A DNA stretch of 64,000 bases from a bacterium Scap17 (GCA_013376735.1 VINJ01000001.1:1984001-2048000); one strand, 5' to 3'. Shown: positions 18,020 through 27,198, counted from the first letter of the stretch. Numbers and translations are program-made. Notes: generated from the sequence alone by a model not told the origin.

Positions 18020-19066
18020 CTAATTCGGACGTTGCTGACGTGCCAGGCTATCGTCAGGTGCCGTGGCGGGGTCTGCTGCCGGGTCCGCCGCTTCGGCCTG
18101 CTTGACCTCGTCGTACCACAGATTGTGGTGCTGCTTGGCCCAGGTTTCATCGACATAGCCGGTCTTCATGCCCTCGAGGGCACCCTCGGTACCCGCAGTG
18201 CCGATATAGATGTGGCCGAAGGACACCGCGATCAGCATCAGCGAGGCGATGCCGTGGAAGACATTGGCCCACTGCATGTTGTCACGCGTCTGACCGAAGA
18301 TCGGGAAGTCCAGCACCAGCCCGCTGGCAATCACTACCAGGCCGACCGTCGCCAGAATCCAGTACCAGGCCTTTTCCCCGCCATTGGCGAAGCCGGCATC
18401 CGGATGCTTGCCCTTCATCATGCCGCCACCCTGACGGAACCAGTCAAGGTCATGCTTCTTGGGAAGGTTGAGCTTCAGCCACTTGGCCAGCACCAGGATC
18501 AGCATGATCGAGAACAGGGGGCCCACATAGTTGTGGATCACCTTGGTCGCCATGATCATGTTGGCCCAGAACACATCCCCGAACACATTGCGGAACACGA
18601 ACTTGCCCCACAGCAGATTGATGCCGGTGATGGCCAGCGTCAGGAACAGCGTCGCCAGCGTCCAGTGCATGGCACGCTCCAGCGCCGTCCAGCGCAGCAT
18701 CAGCTTGCCGCTGCGCGGATGGTCCAGATTGTTGCGTCCCACCAGCAGGTAGAAGATCGCCAGCACGGCCAGCATGCCACCCAGCGCGATCAGGCCGCCC
18801 GGTGAGATCCAGCGATTGCGGATCTGGCGCCAGGTCTCGCCGCTCTGGTTGATCAGGCTGTAGTTGGAGTCATGACGGCTGTCGATGGAGTTGCCCCCAT
18901 TCTTGACCTGCCGCCAGGTATCGGCGTCCACCGTGCCGACCGCCTGACCGATCTCGCCGTCAGGGTTCGCGGCCAGTGCCTGAGGAGCCAGCCAGAGACT
19001 GGCCAGCAGCAGGCACAGGAACATGGCGACCACGGTCAACCGTGAAGCTGTAAAGTGCGCGCGCAT
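18020..19066 (-). CDS. Formate dehydrogenase cytochrome b (gamma) subunit
   Basis: Membrane diheme cytochrome b that carries electrons from the Fe-S subunit to the quinone pool. The 348-residue protein starts with a signal sequence (cleavage near ALAANPD), has a periplasmic stretch of about 60 residues, then membrane segments with candidate heme histidines in ERAMHWTLA, IHNYVGP, VFHGIAS and GHIYIGT. The C-terminal tail (about 35 residues, Ala/Asp/Pro-rich) looks disordered. The start has AAGGAGG six bases upstream. It is nine bases downstream of the Fe-S subunit gene and last in the operon. The periplasmic N-terminal extension is typical of the Fdh gamma type found beside Cys-dependent FdhA in pseudomonads and halomonads (family knowledge). 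Confidence 0.93.
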   Translation of the reverse strand: MRAHFTASRLTVVAMFLCLLLASLWLAPQALAANPDGEIGQAVGTVDADTWRQVKNGGNSIDSRHDSNYSLINQSGETWRQIRNRWISPGGLIALGGMLAVLAIFYLLVGRNNLDHPRSGKLMLRWTALERAMHWTLATLFLTLAITGINLLWGKFVFRNVFGDVFWANMIMATKVIHNYVGPLFSIMLILVLAKWLKLNLPKKHDLDWFRQGGGMMKGKHPDAGFANGGEKAWYWILATVGLVVIASGLVLDFPIFGQTRDNMQWANVFHGIASLMLIAVSFGHIYIGTAGTEGALEGMKTGYVDETWAKQHHNLWYDEVKQAEAADPAADPATAPDDSLARQQRPN

Positions 19067-19075
19067 GTCGCCTCC

Positions 19076-19735
19076 TTACCCCTTGCGGGCTGCGTCGTAG
19101 GCCAGGTGGTCCGCCTGCTGGACGCTGCTGGTGGTCAGGTTGGCAGAGGTTTCCGGATGACTGGCCTTGTCGACCGGCGACCAGGCGCCATCTTCATGGC
19201 CACGGTAGACCACACGCTGACGGAAGATGTCGGAGACGGTCTCGGCATCGCCGGCCAGCAGGGCCTTGGTGGAGCACATCTCGGCGCACAGCGGCAGCTT
19301 GCCTTCGCTGATGCGGTTGGCACCGTACTTCTCGAACTCTTCTTCCGGGCTGTCGGCCGGGCCGCCGGCACAGAAGGTGCACTTGTCCATCTTGCCGCGC
19401 TCGCCGAAGGCGCCTTGCTGCGGGAACTGCGGGGCGCCGAACGGGCAGGCGTACAGGCAGTAGCCGCAACCGATGCAGATGTCCTTGTCGTGCAGGACGA
19501 TGCCATCATCGGTCTTGTAGAAGCAGTCGGTGGGGCAGACCGCCATGCACGGCGCGTCATCGCAATGCATGCACGCCACCGAGATGGAGACTTCACTCGG
19601 CTTGCCGTCGTCCAGGGTGACCACGCGGCGACGCTGGATGCCCCACTCGGTCTCGTTGGCGTTCTTGCAGGCTGTCACGCAGCCATTGCACTCGATGCAG
19701 CGCTCTGCATCACACAAAAATTTCATCTGGGCCAT
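19076..19735 (-). CDS. Formate dehydrogenase iron-sulfur (beta) subunit
   Basis: A 219-residue four-cluster ferredoxin that passes electrons from the catalytic subunit to the cytochrome b. Four cysteine groups are visible: CIECNGCVTACKNAN (near 13), CMHCDDAPCMAVCPTDC (near 55), CIGCGYCLYACPFGAP (near 87), and CTFC together with CAEMC (near 120-155). There is no signal peptide, so export would be with the TAT-bearing catalytic subunit, as in the known complexes. Unlike E. coli FdoH there is no C-terminal membrane helix. AAGGAG precedes the start. Confidence 0.94.
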   Translation of the reverse strand: MAQMKFLCDAERCIECNGCVTACKNANETEWGIQRRRVVTLDDGKPSEVSISVACMHCDDAPCMAVCPTDCFYKTDDGIVLHDKDICIGCGYCLYACPFGAPQFPQQGAFGERGKMDKCTFCAGGPADSPEEEFEKYGANRISEGKLPLCAEMCSTKALLAGDAETVSDIFRQRVVYRGHEDGAWSPVDKASHPETSANLTTSSVQQADHLAYDAARKG

Positions 19736-19830
19736 GGTGCTTCTCCTTCACGACCTGTCGCCGGGTTCCTCGGTCGACAGGCCGGATGATTCTGGTAACG
19801 GTGACGTCCGGTCGTGTCCTGTGCTGCGTC

Positions 19831-19857
19831 ATGGCCTCGTCAACGAGACGCGGCCAT
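19831..19857. other. Intercistronic hairpin between the catalytic and Fe-S subunit genes
   Basis: Within the 130-base gap the segment from 19831 to 19857 forms a stem with outer arms ATGGCC/GGCCAT and an inner CTCG/CGAG stem. No T run follows, so it is more likely an mRNA processing or stability element than a terminator (inference). Confidence 0.35.
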
Positions 19858-19865
19858 CACCCGAG

Positions 19866-22712
19866 TCAGGCGAGGCTGACGCGGCACAAGGTGACCTTGG
19901 TTTCCTGCATCAGGGTCACGGGGTCGTAGCCGTAGGTGGTCGCGGTGTTGGCCGATTCACCGAGCACATAGGGCACGGTGCCTTCCGGATAGCGGGACTC
20001 GAGGGATTCGCCTTCGTAATGCCCACCGAAGTGGAAGGGCATGAAGACGACATCCTGGCCGACACGCTCGGTGACCATCGCCATCACCTTGACGCGGCCG
20101 CCCTCGGCGCCCTCGACCCACACCATGTCGCCGTCCTTGATGCCCTGGTCATTGGCCAGAGCCGGATTGATCTCGACGAACATCTCCTGCTGCAGCTCGG
20201 CCAGCCACGGAATGGAGCGTGTCTCTTCGCCACCCCCTTCGTATTCCACCAGGCGGCCCGAGGTCAGGGTGATCGGGTACTTGGCGCTGACGTCCTTCTC
20301 CTGGATGGAGGTGTAGAGTGTCGGCAGGCGATAGATGGACTCGGAATCCGGCCAGGTCGGGTAGTCCTTCACCAGATCGCGACGCGCGGTGTACAGCGGC
20401 TCGCGGTGCTTGGGGATCGGGTCCGGGAAGGTCCACACCAGGGCACGCGCCTTGGCGTTGCCATACGGCATGCAGCCATGCTTGATGCACACGCGCTGGA
20501 TGCCGCCGGAAAGATCGGTCTTCCAGTTCTTGCCTTCCGCCGCCTGCTTTTCCTCGGCCGTCAGATCATCCCACCAGCCCAGCTGCTTGAGCAGCTTGTC
20601 GGTGAATTCCGGATAGCCATCCTCGATCTCGGCGCCCTTGGACCAGGAGCCTTCCGCGAGGATGTTGGTGCCGTTGTGCTCAACGCCATAACGCGCGCGG
20701 AAGTTGCCGCCACCCTCGGCCACCGTCTTGGAGGTGTCATACAGGATGGGCGAGCCCGGGTGCCCCATCTCCGGCGTGCCCCAGCACGGCCACGGCAGGC
20801 CGTAGAAGTCGCCGTTGGCCGGGCCGCCACGGGCCTTGAGCGTCTCGAAGTCGAAGGTGTGCCAGTTCTGCTGGTGAGCCTTCAGGCGCTCAGGGCTCTG
20901 GGCGGTGTAACCCACCGTCCACATGCCGGCATTGAACTCGCGCGTGATGTCCTCGACGACGGGCACGCTGCCCTCGACCTTGATGTTGCGGAACAGTTCG
21001 TCGGCGAAGCCCAGCTTGCGAGACAGCAGGTACATGATCTCGTGGTCGGGCTTGGACTCGAACATCGGCTCGATGACCTGATCGCGCCACTGCAGGGAGC
21101 GGCTTGAGTTGGTCACGCTGCCGGTGGTCTCGAACTGGGTCGCGGCCGGCAGCAGGTAGACGCCGTCGGTACGGTCGTGCATGACGGCGGCGATAGTCGG
21201 GTAGGGGTCGACCACCACCATCATGTCCAGCTTGGCCATCGCCTTCTTCATCTCCGGCCCGCGGGTCTGGGAGTTGACGGCATGGCCCCAGTAGAACATC
21301 GCCTTGAGCGCGGTGCGCTGGGAGATGCGGTCCGGGTTCTCGAGTACGCCATCGACCCAGCGCGAGACGGTGATGCCGTTGGTATGCATCGGCTTGCCGT
21401 CGTGATATTCGGTCTGGTCGTAGCGGTTCTGGATCCACTCGAAGTCGACGTTCCAGACCTTGGACCAGTGCTTCCACGCGCCTTCGGAGAGGCCGTAGTA
21501 GCCCGGCAGGGAGTGGGACATCAAGCCCAGATCCGTGGCGCCCTGGACGTTGTCGTGGCCACGGAAGATGTTGGCGCCGCCACCGGACTTGCCGATGTTG
21601 CCCAGCGCCAGTTCCAGGATGCAGTAGGCGCGGGTGTTGTTGTTGCCGGTGGTGTGCTGGGTACCGCCCATGCACCACACGACGCTGCCCGGACGGTTCT
21701 GAGACAGGCGACGCGCGACGTCGAGCATGTCGGCCTCGGCGACGCCAGTGATGCGCTCGACTTCCGCCGGCGGGAACTTGGCGACTTCGGCACGCACTTC
21801 CTCCATGCCGTAGACACGCTGCTGGATGTAGGCCTCATCTTCCCAGCCGTTCTCGAAGATGTGCCACAGCAGACCCCAGATGTAGGCGACATCGGTGCCC
21901 GGGCGCAGGCGTACGTACTTGTTGGCCTTGGCAGCTGTTCGCGTGAAGCGCGGGTCGACGACGATGATCTCGGCGTTGGAGCGCTCCTTGGCCAGCAGGA
22001 TGTGCTGCATGGCCACCGGGTGCGCTTCGGACGGGTTGGAGCCGATGAACAGGATCGAACGACAGTTGTGCATGTCGTTGAAGGAGTTGGTCATCGCCCC
22101 GTAGCCCCAGGTGTTCGCGACCCCCGCCACCGTGGTGGAGTGACAGATACGTGCCTGGTGATCGACATTGTTGGTGCCGAACAGGGCCGCGAACTTGCGC
22201 ATCAGGTAGGCCTGTTCATTGCTGAACTTGGCCGAACCCAGCCAGTAGATGCTATCGGGGCCATGCTCCCTGGTGAGCTCGAGCACCTTGTCGCCGACTT
22301 CCTCGATGGCCTGCTCCCAGGAGAGCTTCTTCCACTTGCCACCTTCGAGCTTCATCGGGTACTTGAGGCGACGGTCAGAGTGACCATGCTCACGCAGCGA
22401 TGCACCCTTGGCGCAGTGCGCGCCACGGTTGAAGGGGTGATCGAAAGCGGGTTCCTGCTTGGTCCAGACACCTTCCTGGACCTCGGCATAGACGCCGCAG
22501 CCCACGGAGCAGTGTGAGCAGATGGTGCGCTTCGTCTCGACCGGGGCATCAGACACTTCGGTCTTGGCTTCGGCGCGTTTCATCATCGGGGCGGCCATGA
22601 AGCTCGCGGCGGCAAGGCCGCCGGTGGCGACACCGCTGCGTTTCAGGAACTGGCGGCGGTTGATACCGAGTCCTGAGGTCTCTTTGGCAGAGGGGGTGGG
22701 GGTCAGTCGCAT
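19866..22712 (-). CDS. fdhA: Formate dehydrogenase catalytic (alpha) subunit, cysteine type
   Basis: Oxidises formate to CO2 at a Mo (or W) bis-PGD centre on the periplasmic side. The 948-residue form starts at MRLTPTPS (GAGGAGAG eight bases upstream); a longer frame begins ten codons earlier without a ribosome site. A twin-arginine signal (NRRQFLKRSG, residues 17-26) is followed by a hydrophobic stretch. The [4Fe-4S] motif is CSHCSVGC with CAKG about 35 residues on. The metal ligand is cysteine in HQARICHSTTVAG, where E. coli FdnG has selenocysteine. The C-terminal molybdopterin-dinucleotide-binding domain begins about residue 810 (ITLTSGRLVEYEGGGEETRS). Electrons go to the Fe-S and cytochrome b subunits encoded downstream. 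Confidence 0.96.
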   Translation of the reverse strand: MRLTPTPSAKETSGLGINRRQFLKRSGVATGGLAAASFMAAPMMKRAEAKTEVSDAPVETKRTICSHCSVGCGVYAEVQEGVWTKQEPAFDHPFNRGAHCAKGASLREHGHSDRRLKYPMKLEGGKWKKLSWEQAIEEVGDKVLELTREHGPDSIYWLGSAKFSNEQAYLMRKFAALFGTNNVDHQARICHSTTVAGVANTWGYGAMTNSFNDMHNCRSILFIGSNPSEAHPVAMQHILLAKERSNAEIIVVDPRFTRTAAKANKYVRLRPGTDVAYIWGLLWHIFENGWEDEAYIQQRVYGMEEVRAEVAKFPPAEVERITGVAEADMLDVARRLSQNRPGSVVWCMGGTQHTTGNNNTRAYCILELALGNIGKSGGGANIFRGHDNVQGATDLGLMSHSLPGYYGLSEGAWKHWSKVWNVDFEWIQNRYDQTEYHDGKPMHTNGITVSRWVDGVLENPDRISQRTALKAMFYWGHAVNSQTRGPEMKKAMAKLDMMVVVDPYPTIAAVMHDRTDGVYLLPAATQFETTGSVTNSSRSLQWRDQVIEPMFESKPDHEIMYLLSRKLGFADELFRNIKVEGSVPVVEDITREFNAGMWTVGYTAQSPERLKAHQQNWHTFDFETLKARGGPANGDFYGLPWPCWGTPEMGHPGSPILYDTSKTVAEGGGNFRARYGVEHNGTNILAEGSWSKGAEIEDGYPEFTDKLLKQLGWWDDLTAEEKQAAEGKNWKTDLSGGIQRVCIKHGCMPYGNAKARALVWTFPDPIPKHREPLYTARRDLVKDYPTWPDSESIYRLPTLYTSIQEKDVSAKYPITLTSGRLVEYEGGGEETRSIPWLAELQQEMFVEINPALANDQGIKDGDMVWVEGAEGGRVKVMAMVTERVGQDVVFMPFHFGGHYEGESLESRYPEGTVPYVLGESANTATTYGYDPVTLMQETKVTLCRVSLA

Positions 22713-22926
22713 GACATCATCTCTCCTCGTCACCCGAATCATTGCCCGGGCCGCGTCAGCGGGTCAGGGGGCAATGTCGGGAGCGGCGGTCTTTCAGATC
22801 AGGGGCAGTCCTGATCCGTGCCGACTTGTCACTGTCGATGGCGGGCGGAAACCTCTCCGCGCTGCCCGTTGTTCAGGCCGCTGGCCGCGCGCATGGCGCT
22901 GGCTCGGGACACTGTCTATCTGGCAT
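22713..22926. other. Gap between the small TAT protein gene and fdhA
   Basis: About 210 bases, GC-rich, with no reading frame that looks coding. A separate promoter for the structural subunits could lie here, but I see no strong -35/-10 pair. Confidence 0.3.
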
Positions 22927-23154
22927 TCAGTCACGCAGCGTGGCGTAGAAGGCCTTGACGTGATCACTCTCGCGATAATTGTCAGTGCCCTTGTCCTTGA
23001 CGGGGGCCTCTGGCGCGGCCTGGTCCGGAATCACGGCACCGGCCAATGACCCTGCTGCAGCAACCCCTACGGTGCTGGCGCCCAATACGCGCAGGAATTT
23101 GCGGCGCCCCTGACGCGCCTGGTTATGGCTGTCTTTTGCGTCATCAGTCTTCAT
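22927..23154 (-). CDS. Small formate-dehydrogenase-region TAT-signal protein
   Basis: A 75-residue protein consisting almost entirely of a twin-arginine leader (GRRKFLRVLGASTVG, residues 17-31, then an Ala/Gly-rich hydrophobic stretch) and a short tail ending DNYRESDHVKAFYATLRD. It matches the small 'formate dehydrogenase region TAT target' family that accompanies FdhA in many proteobacteria; its role is unknown. AGGAGA lies upstream of the chosen ATG, and a longer frame to 23265 has no such site. The conserved YxxxDHVxxFYxxxR tail suggests a protein contact, which is inference. Confidence 0.85.
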   Translation of the reverse strand: MKTDDAKDSHNQARQGRRKFLRVLGASTVGVAAAGSLAGAVIPDQAAPEAPVKDKGTDNYRESDHVKAFYATLRD

Positions 23155-23239
23155 GCTGATCTCCTGTCGGCAATGCTGCTGGGTGATGCGAGATGGATAG
23201 CGTTGCAGTCTCGAATGTTGCTTCACGTCATGCGTGACA

Positions 23240-24016
23240 TCAGTGTCTTGCGTCGGGGGCCACACTGGCTGGCATGACGAGCTGGACGGCTTCGGCCGTC
23301 ACCTGCTCGTCAGAGATGTTTCCGGTAGCCGCATGCAGCGGGATCGAATCACCGAGGTTCAGGCGCTCTGCCCGCAGGAAGGCCTGCCCCAGGTAGCCGA
23401 CGGCGGCATAGAAGGGGCTCTCGCGTCCCGCGAGGTCGGCGCAGCAGCGCTCGCCCCAGCTGGCCACATGGCGGCGGAAGAAATTGACCTGCTCGCCGGG
23501 CATCTCATCGATCAGCATGGCCATCACTTCGCACAGTGCGCCGAGATGATCCTCGGGCTCATGCACGTCGCTCTGGCGTTCGAAGCCGAGGCGTTTCAGG
23601 TCCTGGCGCAGGGCGACCAGCGGCATCTCCATCAGCGAGCCGGTGAGGTACCAGCTGGCGTAGGGCACTACCTCGCCCTGCACCACGCCTACCAGGCTCT
23701 GGAAGAAGTCGTCTTCCAGCCGGCGCGAGTCGCTGACGCGGGCGGCCAATGACAGCGACGCCAGCGCGCGCGGCAATTGTTGCTCGGCGGCCCCGGGCAG
23801 GCTGGTGGCGTCATGGTCGAGTTCGGCCAGAAAGTCGATCAGCTCCGCATCCGGCGCCGCGCGCAACAGCCGCGCCAGCAACCGATAGAGGTCGGCGCGC
23901 AGTGCCTGCTGTTCTTCACTATGGCTTATCAGAGAGTCGGCCGCAGGGGTGTCAGGTGCACGGTCGTCAGTCCCACCTGCTGCAAAGTCGTCGGGAGTCG
24001 ACGTGGGTGATGTCAT
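23240..24016 (-). CDS. TorD/DmsD-family chaperone for the formate dehydrogenase
   Basis: A 258-residue, mainly helical cytoplasmic protein of the TorD family, which binds TAT leaders of molybdoenzymes and holds them until the cofactor is inserted. Visible marks are the QALRADLYRLLARLLRAAPD opening, the PYASWYLTGSLM segment near residue 130 and EPEDHLGALCEVMA near 165. The disordered first 35 residues are Ser/Thr/Asp-rich. I chose the ATG four bases after the polyferredoxin stop (AAGG upstream). An earlier ATG would overlap that gene and has no ribosome site. Its likely clients are the adjacent FdhA and perhaps the small TAT protein. Confidence 0.88.
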   Translation of the reverse strand: MTSPTSTPDDFAAGGTDDRAPDTPAADSLISHSEEQQALRADLYRLLARLLRAAPDAELIDFLAELDHDATSLPGAAEQQLPRALASLSLAARVSDSRRLEDDFFQSLVGVVQGEVVPYASWYLTGSLMEMPLVALRQDLKRLGFERQSDVHEPEDHLGALCEVMAMLIDEMPGEQVNFFRRHVASWGERCCADLAGRESPFYAAVGYLGQAFLRAERLNLGDSIPLHAATGNISDEQVTAEAVQLVMPASVAPDARH

Positions 24017-24020
24017 TGGC

Positions 24021-25937
24021 TCACACCTTGAGTTGGGCATCGGGATTGCGTGCCATTTCGTGCCAGATGTCCTTGACGCGGCAGTCGCTGCACATCTTCA
24101 GGCGCAGTGCACCATCGCCCTGGAAGTAGGCATGCGAGGCCAGTTTGGTCTGCATCGCCGTGATGGTGGCGGTGGAGCCGAACGGCGTGCCGCAGCTGAT
24201 GCAAGGGAAGGGCACATCCTGCTTGATCAGCTGCGGTTCGCGGCGCACCTCGGGCTGCGGAGCAAAACCAGGCGTCAGGGTGATGACCTGCTCCGGGCAT
24301 GCCTGCTCGCACAGGCCACACTGCACGCAGTCACCTTGAGTGAAGGATAGTGCAGGCGAGGTGCGATTGGCCGAGAGAGCGCTGGTCGGGCAGACGGCGA
24401 CGCAGCCCTGACACAGCGTGCAGTTGTCACTGTCGACGTTCACCACGCCGAAGGGCGCGCCTGTCGGTACGGCGACGCTGTCCTGCGCCAGGTCCGCGAC
24501 CGACAGGGTCGCCAGGTGATCGAGCACCCGATTGAGGCGTTCGCGCTTGCCGGGGCGTGCCTGCGGTTGACCCAGCAGCCAGTCACGGGCGATCGGCTGA
24601 CTGGGCTGGTGCTCTTCTTCGCTATCCGCGCCCGGTGCCAGAGCGACACACAGCGGCGTGATCAAGGGCAGGGGGTCAGCCTCGCGGGTATCCATTTGCG
24701 GCAGGGTGGCCGGCAGTGATACGAAGCGGATGCGCGGCTCGCCACTGGCCGCATTGGCAAGTCCCATGCTGTCGAGCAGGGTCAGTGCCAGGCGACGTTC
24801 GCTCTCGAGCTGCTGGTACTGGCCTGCGGGCAGGTCGTGGGGCAGTTCGACGATGACCTGTGTCGCACCGAGTGCGAGTGCGGCCAGCCACTCGTCGTGC
24901 CCGGTGGCGGAGATTTCCTCGAGAGTGATATCGAGGCAGCGCTCCTGGTCGACACTCGCCAGGGCAGTCTGCGAGGCAAGGGATTGCTCCAGGCGATAGC
25001 GCAGCAGCGGGTAGAGGCCGCCGCCATCCTGATAGCGCTCCAGCAGGCGCTGGATCTGCTCCATGCGCTGCTTGGCCGGAGGCTGGGTGAAGCTCAGTGC
25101 GCCGGTCGGGCAGGCGCTGACGCAGCTGGCCGCGCCGTGGCACAGGTAAGGGTCAATCTCGATATGCGCATTGCGACGACCGGCCACCGAGAAGATGGCA
25201 TCGGCACTGCACGATGACAGGCAGCGCGTACAGCCGATATTGCCGGCACTGGCGTGCGCGCAGGTATCGAGATTGACGGTCACGTAATTCGGTTTGTCGA
25301 AGTTGCCGATCAAACCCGCGAACTGCATGGCCCAGGCGGTCAGCTGTGGCAGTGATTCCTGAGAGGCCTCAGCATCGGCGACCAGCTGATCCAGCTCGGC
25401 GATGATGTCCGCGCCGGCCTGCAGGTAGCCGGGCGGTGGCAGTTCCGCCTGGTTGAGCGGCTGGCTGGACAGGTCGGCGATCAGGTCGAAATGGGGCGCG
25501 CTGCCGGCACCTTGCGGCGCCAATGCGGCGGCCAGATTGACGCCATCACTGGCAAGGCTGAACTGGCCGAGGTGACCGCTCAGCGCGAGCATGTCACGTG
25601 GAGCACTGTGCGCAGGCAGCGACTCACTGGCGGCGAGATGCTGTTCATCCATCGTCACCAGCGCACTGTTGTCCTGCTCACTGATCAAGAGTGCCACCGG
25701 CAGCTGAGCGGTAGCCGGCAGGCGGGTCAGCAGACTCGCCAGTGCTCGCACTCGTGCTTCGCTGCCGATGATCGCGGTGCGTCCCTGACTGTGATAGCGG
25801 ATGGGGGCGCTGCCGGCATCCGTCGCCAACAGCGGCAGACTGGAGGCAGGCGAGCCACCCATGGCGGATGACAGGGCGCGTTGGCGTGCTTGTTGATTGA
25901 GGGCGCGTTGAGCGCTCTCGAGGCTTGAGCTGAGCAT
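24021..25937 (-). CDS. Multi-cluster [4Fe-4S] ferredoxin-like protein of formate dehydrogenase loci
   Basis: A 638-residue cytoplasmic protein with no signal peptide. Cysteine groups: CAHASAGNIGCTRCLSSC (near 230), CHGAASCVSACPTGAL (near 265), CTLCQGCVAVCPTSAL (near 510), CVQCGLCEQACPEQVI (near 545), and a possible metal site made of CISCG and CSDC (near 585 and 620). The first 200 residues are Ala/Gln/Leu-rich without known motifs. Homologues sit between DUF3306 and torD genes in pseudomonad and halomonad fdh clusters. A role in electron transfer during maturation or from the enzyme is plausible but unproven. The second ATG was chosen because AAGG lies six bases before it and abuts the first. 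Confidence 0.82.
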   Translation of the reverse strand: MLSSSLESAQRALNQQARQRALSSAMGGSPASSLPLLATDAGSAPIRYHSQGRTAIIGSEARVRALASLLTRLPATAQLPVALLISEQDNSALVTMDEQHLAASESLPAHSAPRDMLALSGHLGQFSLASDGVNLAAALAPQGAGSAPHFDLIADLSSQPLNQAELPPPGYLQAGADIIAELDQLVADAEASQESLPQLTAWAMQFAGLIGNFDKPNYVTVNLDTCAHASAGNIGCTRCLSSCSADAIFSVAGRRNAHIEIDPYLCHGAASCVSACPTGALSFTQPPAKQRMEQIQRLLERYQDGGGLYPLLRYRLEQSLASQTALASVDQERCLDITLEEISATGHDEWLAALALGATQVIVELPHDLPAGQYQQLESERRLALTLLDSMGLANAASGEPRIRFVSLPATLPQMDTREADPLPLITPLCVALAPGADSEEEHQPSQPIARDWLLGQPQARPGKRERLNRVLDHLATLSVADLAQDSVAVPTGAPFGVVNVDSDNCTLCQGCVAVCPTSALSANRTSPALSFTQGDCVQCGLCEQACPEQVITLTPGFAPQPEVRREPQLIKQDVPFPCISCGTPFGSTATITAMQTKLASHAYFQGDGALRLKMCSDCRVKDIWHEMARNPDAQLKV

Positions 25938-26415
25938 CCTCATCCTTATTCGGTCGTGGCGGACCTTGCATGCAAGCTGCCGTCAGGTGGCAGGCGGATG
26001 ATGCAGGTCCCGGTCGTCGCTGATTCTCGCGGCCTCTCTCGGTCTTTCGCGGTGAGGGCCGGGTCGGCGATCGACAGTCGTTCAGTGGGGATTCATGACA
26101 GGCCAACTCTTGCATGCTGTTGATGACATTGCCGTTTTCACGCCCAATGGGAGAAAGGCGCGGTCAGGTCGCGCAGGCACTCATCACCGCAGGCGGTTGA
26201 TGTTTGTCATCATCTTCAAGGGTTGGCATGTCATGCTGAATCTTGCCTGTGCATTGCAGTCAGTGCGCCTTGATTGGGCGCGTCAGGGTGACTCATGAGG
26301 CATCAGGATGACCTTGGTCAGGCGTGCTCGGATTGCTCGTGGGTCATAATGACTCATGTCGAGTCGCGGCGCGTCATCCTGACGCCCTGGTGGGGCTTGT
26401 GGTATCGGCCTCTCG
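25938..26415. other. Non-coding stretch between DUF3306 and the polyferredoxin gene
   Basis: About 480 bases with no credible gene. It contains two copies of TGACTCATG 61 bases apart (26289-26297 and 26350-26358) and a 13-bp inverted repeat with one mismatch, GCATCAGGATGAC (26300-26312) against 26373-26385, enclosing the second copy. These could mark a promoter or an mRNA fold ahead of the polyferredoxin-torD-TAT-fdh genes. No terminator with a T run is visible. Confidence 0.35.
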
Positions 26416-27198
26416 TCACGGCTTGTAACGGGCGACACGGTCATCATCTGATTCGGGTGCTGTCTCGGGCGGGTCTTGCGCAGGTATCGCTTGCGGGTCA
26501 GGCGACTCGACTATCTCTTCTCTGGGGGTCGCGTGTGTCTCGACCACTGACGCCCCGCCATCAGGTGCCTGCTCAGCGATCTGATCGTCTGTCTCCTGCG
26601 CCGTATCCACCTGGGGTGTCTCGCTCGCCTCATCGAGCTTTTCCAGGCCTTCTTCGACCTTGCGGGTCCAGCTGCGCAGCGTGTCGGCGACACCTTCGGC
26701 GAGCGGACGCATCTGGGAAAAGTCCTGGTCGTAGTCATCCAGCCCATCGCGCACCGAGTGCTCGCCGCCCATGAAGATGCGTCGCAGCGCACGCTGGCGT
26801 AGCGCCGGGTCCACGCCGCTCTGCATGAAGGCGCTGATGTCGGCGTCTGGGGTCAGGGTGTCGGGGTCTGGCAGCTCGATGGCTGGCGTTTCAGCATTGT
26901 CATCGCCCGATGCGTGCTGATCGTTCGCGGCAGCTGCCTGTTCTGATGCCTGCTCTGCTGTGGAGGAGCTATCGCCGCTAGGGGCTTCGTGCACCGAGAC
27001 GCGCGCTGCTGAGGTGTCAGCGCTATGGTCAGAGACGACTTCCGCCTGTGAGGGCGGGAGGGCGTCGTCTTTGGTTCCCTCTGTGCTGTCCGGCTGTACC
27101 AGTTGGTCTTCTCGGCGGCTGTCGCCTTGCTTGCGGCGTGACCAGCGCGAGAACAGGCCTTCATTGGCCGGGCTTGCGTTATCGTCGTGCTGGCTCAT
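26416..27198 (-). CDS. DUF3306 family protein of the formate dehydrogenase locus
   Basis: A 260-residue acidic, low-complexity protein rich in Asp, Glu, Ser and Ala, without signal peptide or membrane segment. The DUF3306 marks are an N-terminal GLFSRWSRRKQ segment and a central LRRIFMGGEHSVRDGLDDYDQDFSQMRPL block (quoted in part here: LDDYDQDFSQMRPL). Function is unknown; the family is found beside fdh genes together with DUF3305. It starts four bases before the end of the DUF3305 gene (ATGA overlap), so the two are translationally coupled. Much of both termini is probably disordered. Confidence 0.85.
   Translation of the reverse strand: MSQHDDNASPANEGLFSRWSRRKQGDSRREDQLVQPDSTEGTKDDALPPSQAEVVSDHSADTSAARVSVHEAPSGDSSSTAEQASEQAAAANDQHASGDDNAETPAIELPDPDTLTPDADISAFMQSGVDPALRQRALRRIFMGGEHSVRDGLDDYDQDFSQMRPLAEGVADTLRSWTRKVEEGLEKLDEASETPQVDTAQETDDQIAEQAPDGGASVVETHATPREEIVESPDPQAIPAQDPPETAPESDDDRVARYKP

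Noticed and set aside
19530-22517. Long plus-strand frames (525 and 446 codons) across fdhA
   Set aside because: Antisense to the formate dehydrogenase catalytic gene, which has all family motifs.
19866-22712. Selenocysteine (UGA) codon in the formate dehydrogenase
   Set aside because: The residue at the metal-ligand position is an ordinary Cys codon and the frame has no internal stop.
22713-22742. Ten-codon N-terminal extension of FdhA
   Set aside because: No ribosome site ahead of it; GAGGAGAG sits before the later ATG, directly ahead of the TAT leader.
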